From Chlorokybus atmophyticus (taxonomy: Eukaryota; Streptophyta; Chlorokybophyceae; Chlorokybales; Chlorokybaceae), in NCBI GenBank assembly GCA_009103225.1, contig RHPI01001737.1, positions 1-64,000 on the forward strand: a stretch of 64,000 nucleotides of DNA, written 5' to 3'. The translations under genes and the position numbers were made by a program. A model generated the notes under the pieces. It was not told where the DNA came from. It searched no databases and saw nothing but the letters and a program-made list of their open reading frames with translations. Position 1 is the stretch's first letter. Each line of letters starts with the position of its first letter. Shown here in pieces: positions 12,336-25,083 of this stretch.

Positions 12336-15290
12336 GTGACATGCAGACTTTTAAGGGTTGTCTTATTGGTGGAGTAAGGAGACTGCCATCCACTATAGTG
12401 GGAACATATGTTACACACATCCGATTGGTGAGCATTACATGTTACAAGCCACACGTCAGCTACTTGTTACCAAAAAAAGCTCATGTGTGCGCACATGCGT
12501 TGCACGTATGGGCTTGTATTGTTGCATGTGCTTAATAGCCAAAGCTTCAAAGGCAATTTATGTGTTGTGTATATTGATTAAATATCATTGAACGATAGTG
12601 TAAATGCTAATGTAACATAAACGAAGTTATTGTAACTTGCACGAAATTACCGTCGACGGCATGTATGTAATGACAGCTAGATCTACATAACATGCGCTCG
12701 AGTTGCGTTAGCAGTTAGCGTGTTGTTATATGCTGCGAGTGGCACAGATGCAATCGAAAATGGGTAATAAAGGGTAGAAGAGTTGTAAGTGAAGCGCGAT
12801 ATGAAAGCACGGCATTCATTGAGCACCTACATGTTAAAAAGATTAACAGCCATACGATTAAGCCATACTCTCATCGCCACCGGTCGCTCTGGGCTGCATG
12901 TTAAAGAGATTAACAGCCATTCGATTAAGCCATACTCTCATCGCCACCGGGCGCCCTGAGCTGCATGCAATCCTAGGAGCTACTTTTATAAGTGCGTGGG
13001 TGCATAGCGTGACTGCATGGTTGCTTGAGTGTGTGGTAGCTGCTTGCTTGCTGACTATGGTGGGGGCCTAGTTGGCCGTGCATCCACAAGCACGATCGAT
13101 GGAAGGCGTGATGCCGCAGACGGACTGAAAGCCAGTGGAGAGACAAGCCGTTGGGGCCCACCACCAATGGCAGCTAGTGATCCAGAAGTGTCGTGGGAAA
13201 GTGCGCGAGCTATGGCCCACGGCCCTAGGGTTGAGTCCCACTTTAGATGACCATGTCATATATGCCATGTAAACTTTGACCGGCAACATGACTGTGTATT
13301 TGGGGCTGACAAACACAATTGCCATTGTGAGATTGAGAGATAAGCAGCATTTTCAAGCGGGCTCTTCAGCATAGGCCACACCGTTGGAATTGATATGGTG
13401 CGAGAGGGGCTGGACACCTGGGTCTCCCCGCTGGAGAAGGTCTCTTGCATACCGTATGTAGACGACCTGGCATGGCGCAAAGCAGCACGCCTCAAGGAGA
13501 AATTTTGGATTAACGCATTGTCCTCGTATGTACTGCGTGGTTTGAATCAAGAAGACTGTCCAAGCATGCACGCACTGCATACAGCAGGGCCAAGGTTGCA
13601 GTGTTAGCACGTGCAATAACATGCAGAATGCCACAGCATACTCTGATTGTACGCGTGTTTGCATATGGAGACTATGGTTGTTGTCTTAGGTACTTCATCG
13701 CAATTCCGATGCCCTGACTACCATTGAACTATGTATGACGGCCGTCGACGAAAGGCCGAATTGTCGCCTAGAGTCAGCTCATGTAACGATTATTACCTGC
13801 CCGTGTATAGTCACTTACGGCAGACTGCCACCGTGGCCTGCTGTTTGCAACGCCGACCTCAGGCGGACTCACAGTTGACTATAGTTATGCATGGGCGATC
13901 AATGGTGACCGACAAGTATATGAAGGTTATCTAAAAATGCAGTGGTTTAGCTACGCTAACTTATGGTGACGGAGCGGTGATGGATGGCGACCTGAGAAGT
14001 AGGTCAGATGGCTCGAAGGCGACACATTGTAACAGCGTAGTACCCTTATGCTACCTGAAAATGTTATTAAGAATTTATCCACTGATGGACTGAAGGTAAC
14101 AACGGGGTACCTGGAGTTTAACTATTCAAGCCTTCAATTGGCGAGCAGGTGGTTGATGGTGACTGACCGTTAACTGTCACATACCTGAATGAGCGGCGCA
14201 GTTTGCGGTTAGTCTACAATTGGCAATGTATTAGGCAGCAGCTAGGTTCCTGGATTAGGACCACAGCTGAGTGGCTTGCATCACAACAAGGGAAGATGCA
14301 AATTGCTTGCATGTGCAAGCGCATTGGTAGGATGGCTACGGCAAGGCGCCCTAGAGCGCAACATTTGCTGCATAATATACTACATTGTACTACAGTATGT
14401 ACAGGTTCACTCAATGTCTTGGGGCGGCAGTCCTGTGAGCGCTAGCCTGACCGTCTTGGGATTGCACTGACTATGGGATTGTGTACGCTGAGTGTTTGTG
14501 TCCAATATGGATTTCCCGACATCACGCCACTGTCAACCACATGACATCAACATCAACAGAACGTAGTACCATGCAATGGTACTCGTAGTTAAGCTGCTAT
14601 TACGGCAGTGCCGCCAGCGGGAAATGTAGTACCATGGCAAGGGTACATCCGTACCATTACAATGCCGCTCGCCTGCCTGCTTGTCAACTCCGCTCAGCGA
14701 AGCGGAGCTGACAGGTGACAGAGTGCTGCTGTCGTACCGCACGCCTGCTTGTCATTTCTTACAAACGGCGCGGGACTGATGGTGTACGATGTCACCCATG
14801 GATGCTGCAGATGGACGGCCAGCAGTGCTCGGGTACCGTGCCAATGAATGCTGGAAACTGTAGACAAGCCCAAGTCACTTGCTATAACGCCACTCTATTT
14901 GCTGTTGCAATAAGTACGCAAGAAGACTGTCGTCTACTCAGGCACCTAACCTCATAGTCGGGCGGGCTCAGGCACCCTCAGGTAGCTTGGTCACTGGACC
15001 GTTACGCCGGCTGTTTTGCGATGTTGCAGGCTCGTATGCAAGCTGGCATGTTCCTGCTAGCTGACTTCAAGTTGTTTGCCTATATTCCGCGGCATCTGAA
15101 AGGTGTGCTCGGTTTACTCAATAGGACAACCCTGCCAGTGCTGCTCTTGAACGATGCCAAAGCAGCAGCATTGCTAGAATGCGGTGCAGCTGTACCCACC
15201 AGCACGAGTACCAATTGCAAATTGCAGATTTTTGGTGAGAGCTTCTTTTGAATGTGAACTGATTGACCAATCTAACCTGCAAGCATACCT
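12336..15290. other. Gene-poor stretch
   Basis: No convincing gene. It contains a two-copy direct repeat (listed separately) and short, isolated open frames such as 13395-13607 and 15021-15251, which lack recognisable motifs. Small hairpins occur near 14563-14585 and 14688-14712. Confidence 0.4.
12830..12963 (+). repeat. 67-bp tandem repeat, related to 18.0 kb sequence
   Basis: Two copies (12830-12896 and 12897-12963) share CATGTTAAA.AGATTAACAG and TACTCTCATCGCCACCGG. The sequence leading into copy 1 (12799-12850) resembles 17999-18050, so this is part of a dispersed family. Confidence 0.75.
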
Positions 15291-15299
15291 AGCTTTAGA

Positions 15300-17172
15300 T
15301 GCAGTTCAAGCAGCAATGCCCGCACTATTACAACGTCAATGGCTGGACCCAATGGTGGCTTAGATATGTTAAGAAGCTTTAGGCACGGCGTGCATCAACA
15401 GAACTGCTCTCGTTATTAAAACTACAGTGGCGTTGCAGAACTCAATGCTAGGGGGGTTCTGTGCATGTAGTTGCCCAGAGTTTTGTTAGTATGTTCACCC
15501 AGCTATTGGGCATGTGCTCATATGTGCCAATAGCGTGACGCTGTCACCAACATTCTCCGCTTTGTTGTCATGTGGCATTTAGTTTTGTGCCCCTGGTATT
15601 GCACTCGTGGTAGGTTGCCGTAGCAGAAGTAACCAAGGGAGTACGAGCATTTGCTGAAGATTTAAGAGCACGCAGACATCAACCGGAATTGATGGCACCA
15701 TGGGCAATAGCACTTGCAGCAATGCCGCACAGAGCAGGCCGAAGGGAGTTGCGTGTGAATCCCAATGTGCTGCCTGTGCCTTATACATCGTTTAATGCAG
15801 ACACAAATCGTCCAACAGATGTGCATTAGTGTATGGTAAGTATCACAGGTGCATGAGTGTGCGGGCACTCTGGTCATAGTGTGTAAAGCGTACTACCCAT
15901 TTTGCTTGCGGGCATAATTAGCTTCTGCGACGTATGCCTTGTGTGATGTGACAATGCAGAATGTGGTGGCCAGCCATCATGCTCACAATCAGCAGCATGG
16001 CGCATTTACAATTATACAGGGAGACGTTGCACATGTGCCGCATTTATACATGTCGTTGAAGTCGCATAAAGATCCACCAAAGCCACCTTTTATTGCAGCT
16101 GCATTTGCCACTACACTTGCAAATGCATTTACTTGGCGAATGCGCATGTATAAAGCTATGACAGAGGCAGCTGGTTGGTTGGGGAGCGAGGCTCTAAAGG
16201 AGCCTTTTTAATGCTGGAGTATGAAGGACTTCTTCGCGGGCTAGACTGCGCAACTACATCAACAGCTCACGAACATCACAGCAAATGCATGAGCACTTGG
16301 CCTTGCAGTCCTGAGATTGCACGACGTACACCAACCTAGCACACAAGGATTTGATGCTTCGTATGCAAGGTTTTTTGGGCAAGGTCTTTGCTTGTGTGTT
16401 GAGGCGTGATAAGGAAACACGCTTGTATATTAACATCCGAATTGGTAATGTGACACATACTTGAGTGAGAGGCACCGTGGTAAGAAAGGGTGTGACCTGA
16501 GTGTTTACAGTTGCAGAGGTGCAAGCCATGTTGCTGTTTCTAATTAACAATGTGTTTATGCAAACGGCACAAATTCAATTGCACCGACAAGTGATTGGCA
16601 TTCAGTGGGCAACAGTGTGGGTGTTTACATTGCAAACTATGATCTGTTGACTTAGGAATTAGACTTTATGGACAGGTTATGGTGTCCAGCAAAAGACAGC
16701 TAGCACTCCAGTTTGCACGCCATGTTCCATGGTACACTGATAACGTATTGGTGGTTGATTTACCAAAGTCTTTGACTTGCATGTATCTGAGTCCGCATGT
16801 GTGCCAGTGGGGGTAATTATACCCACATCATATGTTGACGTTATTGCAGTCAGCGCAGGGTGTTCGCATCCCATTCTTAGATTTGTCGCTATTGCAGACA
16901 GTTCAGGTTGGCCGCCCGTGTGTACAACAAGGTCAACACAGCGCCTTTTCAGGTTCATTCCCAAATGCAAAGCCCCCCATTCGGATAGCAACTTTGCAAC
17001 ATCAGCTAAGTTGGGGATAGTTGTGTCACAATGTATGAGGTTTGTCCGCATTTGTACTTTACATGAGCATTTTTTGGATGCCATGGTGCAGCTCCTGCGT
17101 GACATGCAGCGTGATTGGTATGCCATGATGCCCATGTTGGCTAAGTTGAGTGGGAAAATGTTTCGTATGTAA
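15300..17172 (+). pseudogene. Decayed reverse transcriptase, Penelope-like
   Basis: Fragments in shifting frames together resemble a reverse transcriptase. 16033-16110 reads SLKSHKDPPKPPFIAAAF, like the K-HK-x-P-RPI finger block. 16720-16760 reads WYTDNVLVVDLP, a degenerate YxDD motif. 16866-16960 reads IPFLDLSLLQ and, after a frameshift, RVYNKVNTAPF, like the FLD...VYRKPT block. 16975-17170 reads HSDSNFATSAKLGIVVSQCMR and FVRICTLHEHFLDAM, like the HP...K.G...R..R.C thumb. This order is typical of Penelope-like and related elements. A stop-free block at about 15610-15830 may be upstream coding sequence. Frameshifts make it non-functional. Other RT classes are possible. Confidence 0.5.
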
Positions 17173-18592
17173 GCCCAGGTGTACGGGGGTGATTACAGAA
17201 GATTGTACGCGCAAGTGGCGAGGAGGTCCATGGCTCCTCATGGAAGGTACTTGATCAGCACGGCACAGGTAAGTGAGGTGAGTGCCACTATTCATAGTGT
17301 GGGAGCAGTACAACTGCCCGCACCGCATCTATGTGTCTATGTCTGGTCCATTTGCTGGTAACTTGGATGTTAATGTTGTTGGTGTGGTGGTGTGGTAGGT
17401 GTGGTTGGTGTGGCGGGTGGTTGTTATGGTACTGTGTGAGGACCTATGGTGAGGTGCTGGTGCTGGTGCTGATGCTGACTGGTGCTGACTGGTGCTAACT
17501 GTGTGCTCATGCCTGCATAAGTGCGTGGACTCATTTGCGGGCTGAACTCGTAACAGTGTCATAACGGTGTCCGTTCATTTAATGCCTGCGAGAGCTATCT
17601 GTGCAGAAGGACCGCAAGCGTTTTGCCGTGGATCAATCATATCACTACGGTGGTGGCGCTTTTGGCCGCTCACAGCACATCATTGCACTACCATCCTCGC
17701 CCCACCTCGCCTTAATTTACTGCTGTAGCTGTGCCGTGCTGCTGCCTGCTAGGCCTGCTGAGGAAGATTTCTCTCCAAACGCTAGCCTTCTTGTTCAGGT
17801 CGCTTGTGCTACTTGCTGCCGTGTGCCAGACCCTGCCTCGCCTACCCGCCTTGCATTGCATATAGGTTGCAAGCACATAGGTTAGCTAGTGGCCCCAGCA
17901 TATTTTCATTGTAACCTGCGGGTGTTGCTGCCTGCGTATGCTTGGTGAGCTTGCATTGTGCAATGTGCACTTCCTTGCATCCTACTAAAATGCATATACG
18001 ACATGAAAACACAGCATTCGTTAAGCATGCACATGTCAAAAATAATAACAGTCAAGTGTACGGATCTTCATGTGCAGCATTGGAGCAAATGCGACAACTT
18101 ACCTTGGTAGCTCCTTGAAGTTTTTGTCTTGTGCATGGTTGCCTTGAAATATGGTTCATGGAGGGTGGTTGGGGGCTTGAAACCGGTGGAAGCGTATCAT
18201 GCGCACCGTGCATGCGCACTTCATGCACAGCCCTCACCGTGGCGAAGATGCAGTCGTCCGATGCGCTATATCCACATCCACAGACGTGCATCTGACGGCG
18301 CGCTGCCTGTGGGATCTCGAGATCCCGACAAGAAACCCTGAATGCGGAACCCCGTCACCTAACAGACAATGCGTGTCATTTGGCCAAATCAAAAAATAAT
18401 ATCACTGCGAGCGGTGCGGATATCTGTTCATCAACGTAGCCGACTGGCGTCAATGGCGCTACGTCGGTTAAAGCCTGCGAGCTTAGCGGTCAACAGCTAA
18501 TCTCACGTCCTTCTACGGCACATTGCTGTGGACGACGTTGTGGGCGTTGTAGGTGACGGCGTCGTTGAGGCTTTGAGTTGGGTTAATCTGTC
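17173..18592. other. Intergenic, upstream of psb27
   Basis: Contains GGTGTGGTGGT- and TGCTGGTGCTGA-type low-complexity DNA (17380-17500) and a copy of the 12.8 kb dispersed repeat at about 17999-18050. The last 200 bases before 18593 are the likely psb27 promoter and 5' leader, but no specific element is recognisable. Confidence 0.4.
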
Positions 18593-19954
18593 ATGGCAAC
18601 CTCCGTGGCGTCCTCAGCGGCCGTAAGCTTGTCGTCAGCTTCGGCTCTGCGCGGCGGAACGCCGGTGAAGCAGCAGAAGCGTGTGGCGGTAAGGCCCGCT
18701 GCCGCCGCCGCCGCCGTCAGGGCGTCGTTGGGCGCGCCGGAAAGTGGGGTGGAGGTGTCCAGGCGCGAGGCGCTGGTATCTTTTGTCACCACCTCCGCCG
18801 CCTTGCTCGTCGCCGCCCCCGCCTTCGCCGAGGATGTGCAGGAGAAGTATGCCCGGGAGACTAAGGACGTCATTGGCATGGTGAGTCTGGGTGCAAGTCA
18901 GTTTAGGGGATTTTTTTTCGCAAGTCTTGTGTACGTGCTTGCGTGTGTGCTCACACAGCTCCAGCTGTCTGCGATCGCACGTTCTTCCCCATTGTTCAGC
19001 AAGACACGTGCACGCTCTGCGAAGCTCCGTTAGTTGCTCGTGGTCGACCAGAAGCCGTCATGTGCAGTGGCTGACTTGAGCACCAGTAGTATGCGTTGTG
19101 CGCTTTCTTAAAACCAGTGAACGCAACAAGCATTGGTGTTGTCAGCTTCATGCATGTTGCCTTGAACGCAGTACACCACAACCTTTTCTGGCTTCAGAGA
19201 AGAACTCAGTTTTGTCTCAACAGCATATCCACATAAAACATATAAGCAGTGTAGGGCAATTCCAGCAATTATGTTCGTGTCGAGGCAGGGTGTCAGCGCA
19301 TTGGCCCTGTCTTTTGGTCGCAGTCGCTTGCCTGATGTGTGCAAAACCTGCGTTGCTCTGTCGTTATGCATCGAGCCATGCACAATGCAAACACAGATGC
19401 AACGATAAAGAGTGCATTGATGACCTCATGCACAAAGTATGCGACACTGTACAACCCACGTCCATGGTCACGTCACCTGACCACTGTGTACTCGAGACAT
19501 GCCTCTGACTGCACTGCACAAGTTGCAATTCCTGCTGTTGCAGTGTTGACAGCGGCACCACTTCGTTGTATCAGGTGCGCACAGCGTTGAGCTATCCCAA
19601 GGGTGCTCCAGAGATTGAGACTGCTGTGGATCAGCTGCGCAAAACTACAAATGACTGGGTTGCCCGTTACAGGTGTGTATCTTGGTCATCTTCCTTGTGA
19701 TCCATACACTGCTTTTGTTGTCCAACATGCATGGAAGACATACGCTGTTTGCCCATGCGTGTATGCCCATGCTATGTAGGCGGGAGGACAGGGTTGCGGG
19801 GCGCACAAGCTACAGCAACGTGTACACTGCTCTGAATGCGCTGGCCGGTCACTACAACAGCTTTGGCCCAACATACCCGTTGCCTGCCAAGCGCAAGGAG
19901 CGCGTTCTCAAGGAGATGGACATTGCTGAGACCGCTCTTGGCAAGGGCCGGTAA
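18593..19954 (+). CDS. psb27: Photosystem II assembly protein Psb27, lumenal
   Basis: Psb27 binds CP43 on the lumenal side of photosystem II during assembly and repair and prevents premature loading of the manganese cluster. Three exons, 18593-18880, 19575-19672 and 19780-19954, join in phase to give 186 residues. The N-terminus is a bipartite targeting signal: a Ser/Ala/Arg plastid transit region, then a twin-Arg-like SRREALVSFVTTSAALLVAAPAFA with an AFA cleavage site. The mature part has the family blocks YARETKDV, NDWVARYRRE, GRTSYSNVYTALNALAGHYNSFG, PLPAKRKERVLKE and ends ALGKGR. Start is the first ATG; stop TAA. Intron 1 is about 700 bases. Convergent with the isoamylase gene, 383 bases away. 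Confidence 0.95.
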
Positions 19955-20337
19955 AGAGTGCGCAGATACCCATGTTTCAAAGTTTTGCCCCCTGGTTATT
20001 AGTTCATTCTGGGCGACAGCAGTGTAGTTGCAGACTGTTGAGATATGTACCCTTACATTGGTTGACCAGTGTTTATATATACAAACAGCCTGTGCTGGTA
20101 CCCTTGTGCTTGCCATTGAGGTGAGGCGTACCACAAATGCCAATATTTCAGCAGGAATGTGTGCACACTGACAGCGCGCATGTCCTGTACACTCCTGCAC
20201 TACAGGATGCAGTCATTGCTGAGTTTGAGATTGAGTTTGACTGTTTGCGCACACGTCAAGAAGCAATGGCAATGTCATGCACAATCGATGGCAACGCTAG
20301 GCTATATCTGCAGTCTGTCGCAGCAGCGCTACTGTTA
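19955..20337. other. Convergent spacer between psb27 and ISA1
   Basis: Holds the 3' ends of both genes. No gene or clear poly(A) motif identified. Confidence 0.5.
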
Positions 20338-23300
20338 TCATGATGTTGCCACTGCCTTGAGCACAATGGACGAGTAGCTCATCATGGGGTATAGATTTTC
20401 CGCGATCATGGATTCATACTGGGAATGGGCCACGTCTCTGTGCTCCACATCGTCCCCCATGAAGTCATACGGTGCAACTTTGCCTGTATCTACAACTGGA
20501 ACCCACCTGCGACCAGCAGGGTTCGGTATTGCGACCACCACGGGCAGGTGGCTGGCGTTGAATGCAATGTACAGGTCGTCGCCGCCCAACTCCCAGGCGC
20601 CCTATCAGCAAGCTATCATCAGTATAGTGCACATACTCAACTCATGAATCCACTCGCAGTCAATAGCACATTAAACTGCTGCTACCAGAGCGCATACTCA
20701 CGCAGCACATGCTTGTACAGCAGGCCTTAGCAAGCCTTAGCATGGACCTGCATGCTTGAGTTGAACGACAATGAGCCAAGTACGTACCAACTTGAGAGCA
20801 ACAAAGCGACTGGATTCCGACCAGTCGGGGTTGCCTGGTGTAAGACCGTGCCAACTTAGCCTTGATGCGTTTGGGAATTCCGGCAACCGCAGCACAGGGT
20901 GTTGTCTGTCACAACCGAAGGCATCATGGCAGGCAACAAAACAATTTACCATCAATGGCTTCACAAGGGAGCTTACTTCCGAAACTCAATCATCTGTGTG
21001 AAAAAACGCTGAAAGCCAGTTGACTCCTTCTCCAACTTGTCCCAGCGAAACCAGTTGACCTGGGAAATACAAGCAATTGAAAGCTGCACCAAATTACTGT
21101 GTACTGAGTGCTTCTCCACTCCAGACATTCCTACCTCGCTGTCATGGCAGTACGTGTTATTGTTTCCACCTTTGGTATGTCCGTATTCATCACCCATCTG
21201 GATCATGGGCACTCCCTGCCAAAAAGTGCCATCATGTGAGAAGCTGGTCGTAGACATCCAAAGTACAATTGACGCCTGCATCAACTGTCTTGCCTGTGAT
21301 ATCATCATGGCCACCACAAAGTTTCGCATCTGTCTCCGACGCAACCGTTGCACTTTGTCTGGCACAAACTCGCCCTCCTGTTATTTACACAACATATTCA
21401 AAACCAGACGGGTCAACCACAATCCGATGCTTTAAGATCAACAGTACATAGCTGGGCACAATATTGCAAGGGGGCATGCATGATTGGTTAACAACGTGTG
21501 TTCAGAGATGAGTTTCTAGCGATTGAAGGCTGCAAGCACCGTCACAGGGAGAGACTACATGGGGAGCATGGCACTGGCAACAACCTACCGCCCCACAGTT
21601 CCAGCTCAAGTTATGGTTTTCTCCATCCATGTTGTTTTCACCATTGCTGAGGTTGTGCTTGTCATTGTATGAAACCAGGTCGTACAATGAGAATCCATCA
21701 TGGGCGGTTATAAAGTTGATAGAACTCCTTGGCCGCCCACCAGACTCCTGTTATTGAGTGCCTTGTCAGTCATTCGTCACAGCAATGATCACAGGAAAAA
21801 GCTTTTCCAACATGCAAAGCACCTCTCACACCTGGTAGAGATCTGGTGAGCCGCACAACCGTGCTGCGAACTCGCCAGCAACACCATCTGTTCCTTTGAC
21901 GAAGTTTCGCACCGCGTCACGAAACTGCACATCAATGTTGCAAGTCAGTTTATTACGGGCAAAGGTACATCTACAACAAATCTAAAGAAGTTTGTTGGAG
22001 TCAAGTGCTGCACAAAGAAATCACAGCGAAGCTGTGTCTGCAAAGCATACCTTGCCATTCCATTCGGACCACTGACCCCAACGCGGAAACGAGCCAACTT
22101 GATACAAGCCTCCAGCATCCCAGGCTTCTGCTATCAACTGCAAGACAACAGAAGTGCATAGAGCTTACGACAGATGCAGCTTACAGAGTATTCAGAATGC
22201 ACAGATATATACCTTGGTGCTGCGCAGAATGCCATCCGAACCGATCAACTCTATGAGCGGAGCGGGATCCAGAGGTGTGCCGGTGAGTATTGAGTTTGGG
22301 TTGAGTATCAAGTCTGGCTCCACGCCCTCTTCATCCTCCGTTGCTGGTTCAGGGGGCACCCCGTACGCTGTCCCTTCTTCCCATAAGCTGCGCCCAGTCA
22401 GCCACAGCGTCAGTCTTCAGACGCATCAGCACTGCGAATACAAGTGGCAGCTCACCTGCTTGCTCTGGTGAGGATTGAAGCCAGATCAAAGCGGAAGCCG
22501 TCCACATGCATCTCCGTCACCCAGTACCTAAGCAAAATGCAGAGAAGGACTCTCAATATGTTGACGATTGTCCAATGGGCAACAATGCATAAACAAGCAC
22601 AAGGCACTCACCGCAGGCAGTCTATGATGAAGCGTCGCACAACAGGATGGTTGCAATTGAAAGTGTTTCCGCACCCGGAGTAGTTGTAAAATTGACCCTG
22701 CAACAGAAGTTTGAAAAGACAAGACGAAGATGGAAATAACATGGGATTGTTGTGAACCTGCGGCACTCACCTCAGGGGCAAGCATGTAGTAAGTGCGATT
22801 ATCCAGTCCACGAAACGACAATGTTGGTCCGTTCTCATTGCCCTCACCAGTGTGGTTGAACACAACGTCCAGGATGACCTACACAAAATGAAACTGCACT
22901 GGTTCTTTGCAAGCACAGGCATCGTGTTTGCCGGCAGCACAAAGTATCTCCAAGCAGCGGCAATGTGTGCGATGCTGCATGCAGTTCCCACATGCATAGA
23001 AGTGCAATGTGCACCTCAATCCCCTGTTTATGGCATTCCTTGACAAGCTGCTTGAACTCCCTTATGACCCCTCTCCCGCACTCGGTGTCGCTCTTGTCAG
23101 CGCACGCATACCGGCTCATTGGTGAGAAAAAGTTGACAGAGGAATACCCCCAATAGTTAACCCTGCACAGCCACATATAAACACTCCAGGAATGCGCCAC
23201 GTGCATGCACAGCTAAGCCCATGCGTACCTGAACCCTCTGGTCACTGGGTTCCTGCTATAGTACTCTAGTTCATTAAACTCGTGTATTGGCAACAGTTCG

Positions 23301-25083
23301 ATGGCTGTGACGCCAAGAGCCTGCAAACGATAGAGATTTCCACCTGGCAGCACGTGCATATGTTAAACAACCAAGCAGCTACCTTGAGATGCGGCAGCTT
23401 GTCGACAATGCCGGCATACGTGCCAGCGGCAGGGGTGTTTGACGACTTGTGTCGAGTGAAGCCACGCACATGCATCTCGTAAATTACGGTGTCGTCCATT
23501 GGTCGGTGCAATGGCGCATCACCTTCCCAGTCAAACTGGTAACACATGGTATGAGACTAGGCATGTTCTGGAAACCAACAAATAGATACACAACTGAAGG
23601 CTTTTCACCTCGTCATCTGGATGTGGCACTGCACCTGCGAACTGAGGCCAACAATTTCCATCTGCTTTGGGCTTGCCATAGTCCCATCTGCTTACTACAG
23701 CCTGTCCAGCATATAACCATGGTTGCTTACACATAAGAACATAAGAAGCGGTACAATGCAGCACCCACCTTCGCATAGGGATCAAGGACAATCTTCATAG
23801 GGTCATAGCGATCAGCAGGAGTGTCTTCGGAGTTCGTGGGGCCGGACACTCTGTATCCGTATAGTAGGTCGTGCGTCAATAATGGCAGCATCATGTGCCA
23901 TACGTCACCGGCGCAGTTTCTATACCGATCCATTGGTATTTCTGCAGTGACTTTGCCCTGCAGCACGATGCGCACGTAGTTGACGCACAATCACACTCCA
24001 CTAGGATGGAACAGCACATGACCTGTTCAACAACTAAGTCTGCATTATCACCAACAACATAAGGCGCAACGGTGCTGCTTGCAAATTGCATGCACATGCT
24101 GTCAAGGCCACATCAATGCAACAATGCACCTGCTGGAGATCCTCTTCCGTAAACAGGCATAGAGACACTGCTGTGGCGCCACCGGCATAGATTGCAAAAT
24201 TCACACCACCATTGACAAGTGTAGCGCCAAGTGGCGACGCCTTGCCTCGCTGCGGCATGCGGTACAACTTGTCCAAACCACTGCCATAGTTGGGCTTTGG
24301 CTTTGCTACCTGCACCGTCAGAATGCATATATGTCCTATACTACCAGAAATTCAAAGAGTCATAATCTAAAGCATGGAAATCTTAATGCTGGTTCAGATT
24401 TGACTGCTGCTGTACTTCAGCATCAATGGTTCCAAAAAGCTCATGTTCCTGTATCATGAGATCAACGTTCTACATTGCACGTGGTGCTGTAATCACATCA
24501 GGTTGGACTGCAGCTGTACGCAATCAGCTGCATTGACCACCATAGCAGCTGTAAGCTTAGCAGTCAAAAAGTGACTTCAAGCGTGCACGCACACAGCACA
24601 TCACGTTGAAAACAATGGCTCAAGCAGAGAACTCTCAGGCAATTTCAACACAATGCGCCGCAGATTGACATGATGAGCTGCACTTGCAGCCGTGTATGGC
24701 GTGAATGTGTGCAGTGCCAACAATGCATACATGCACATTGCGCTGGAGATTGACAAGATGGAGTGCACTCAAAGCGTTGATATGCGCGCATGGCTTGAAT
24801 GTGTGCATTGCCAACTGCATGTATGTACATTCGCATGTCACATTCACACCTCCGGCGCTGTGGCAACAGCTTGGGCCAACACTGGCATTGGGCCACGGAA
24901 GGACAGCATGCGTGCGTGGCTGCGCCGGCCGGCGCCGGCGGCAGCGGCGGCGACATTTCCACAGCCATAACGATGTCGCCGGTGAGCAGCGCCAAGACCC
25001 CTAGCCCCAGCCTCAGCAACATTGACGGGCACGGCGACGGCGGCGCCCAGGACTGCCGTCGTCGTCGCCCCGCCCACCAGCAT
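20338..25083 (-). CDS. ISA1: Isoamylase-type starch debranching enzyme, ISA1 class
   Basis: Hydrolyses alpha-1,6 branches of pre-amylopectin, needed for crystalline starch in the plastid. About nineteen exons, start ATG at 25083, stop TGA at 20338-20340. The first exon encodes an Ala/Arg-rich transit peptide and joins in phase to [19 protein letters not shown]. Next comes the CBM48-like N-domain ([26 protein letters not shown]), then the GH13 barrel: [48 protein letters not shown], the nucleophile in [10 protein letters not shown], the acid/base Glu in [15 protein letters not shown] and the third Asp in [15 protein letters not shown]. The HEFNELEY block and the [20 protein letters not shown] block match plant ISA1 rather than ISA2 or ISA3. 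All three catalytic residues are present. An acidic insertion ([12 protein letters not shown]) lies between the nucleophile and the acid/base. Confidence 0.95.
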
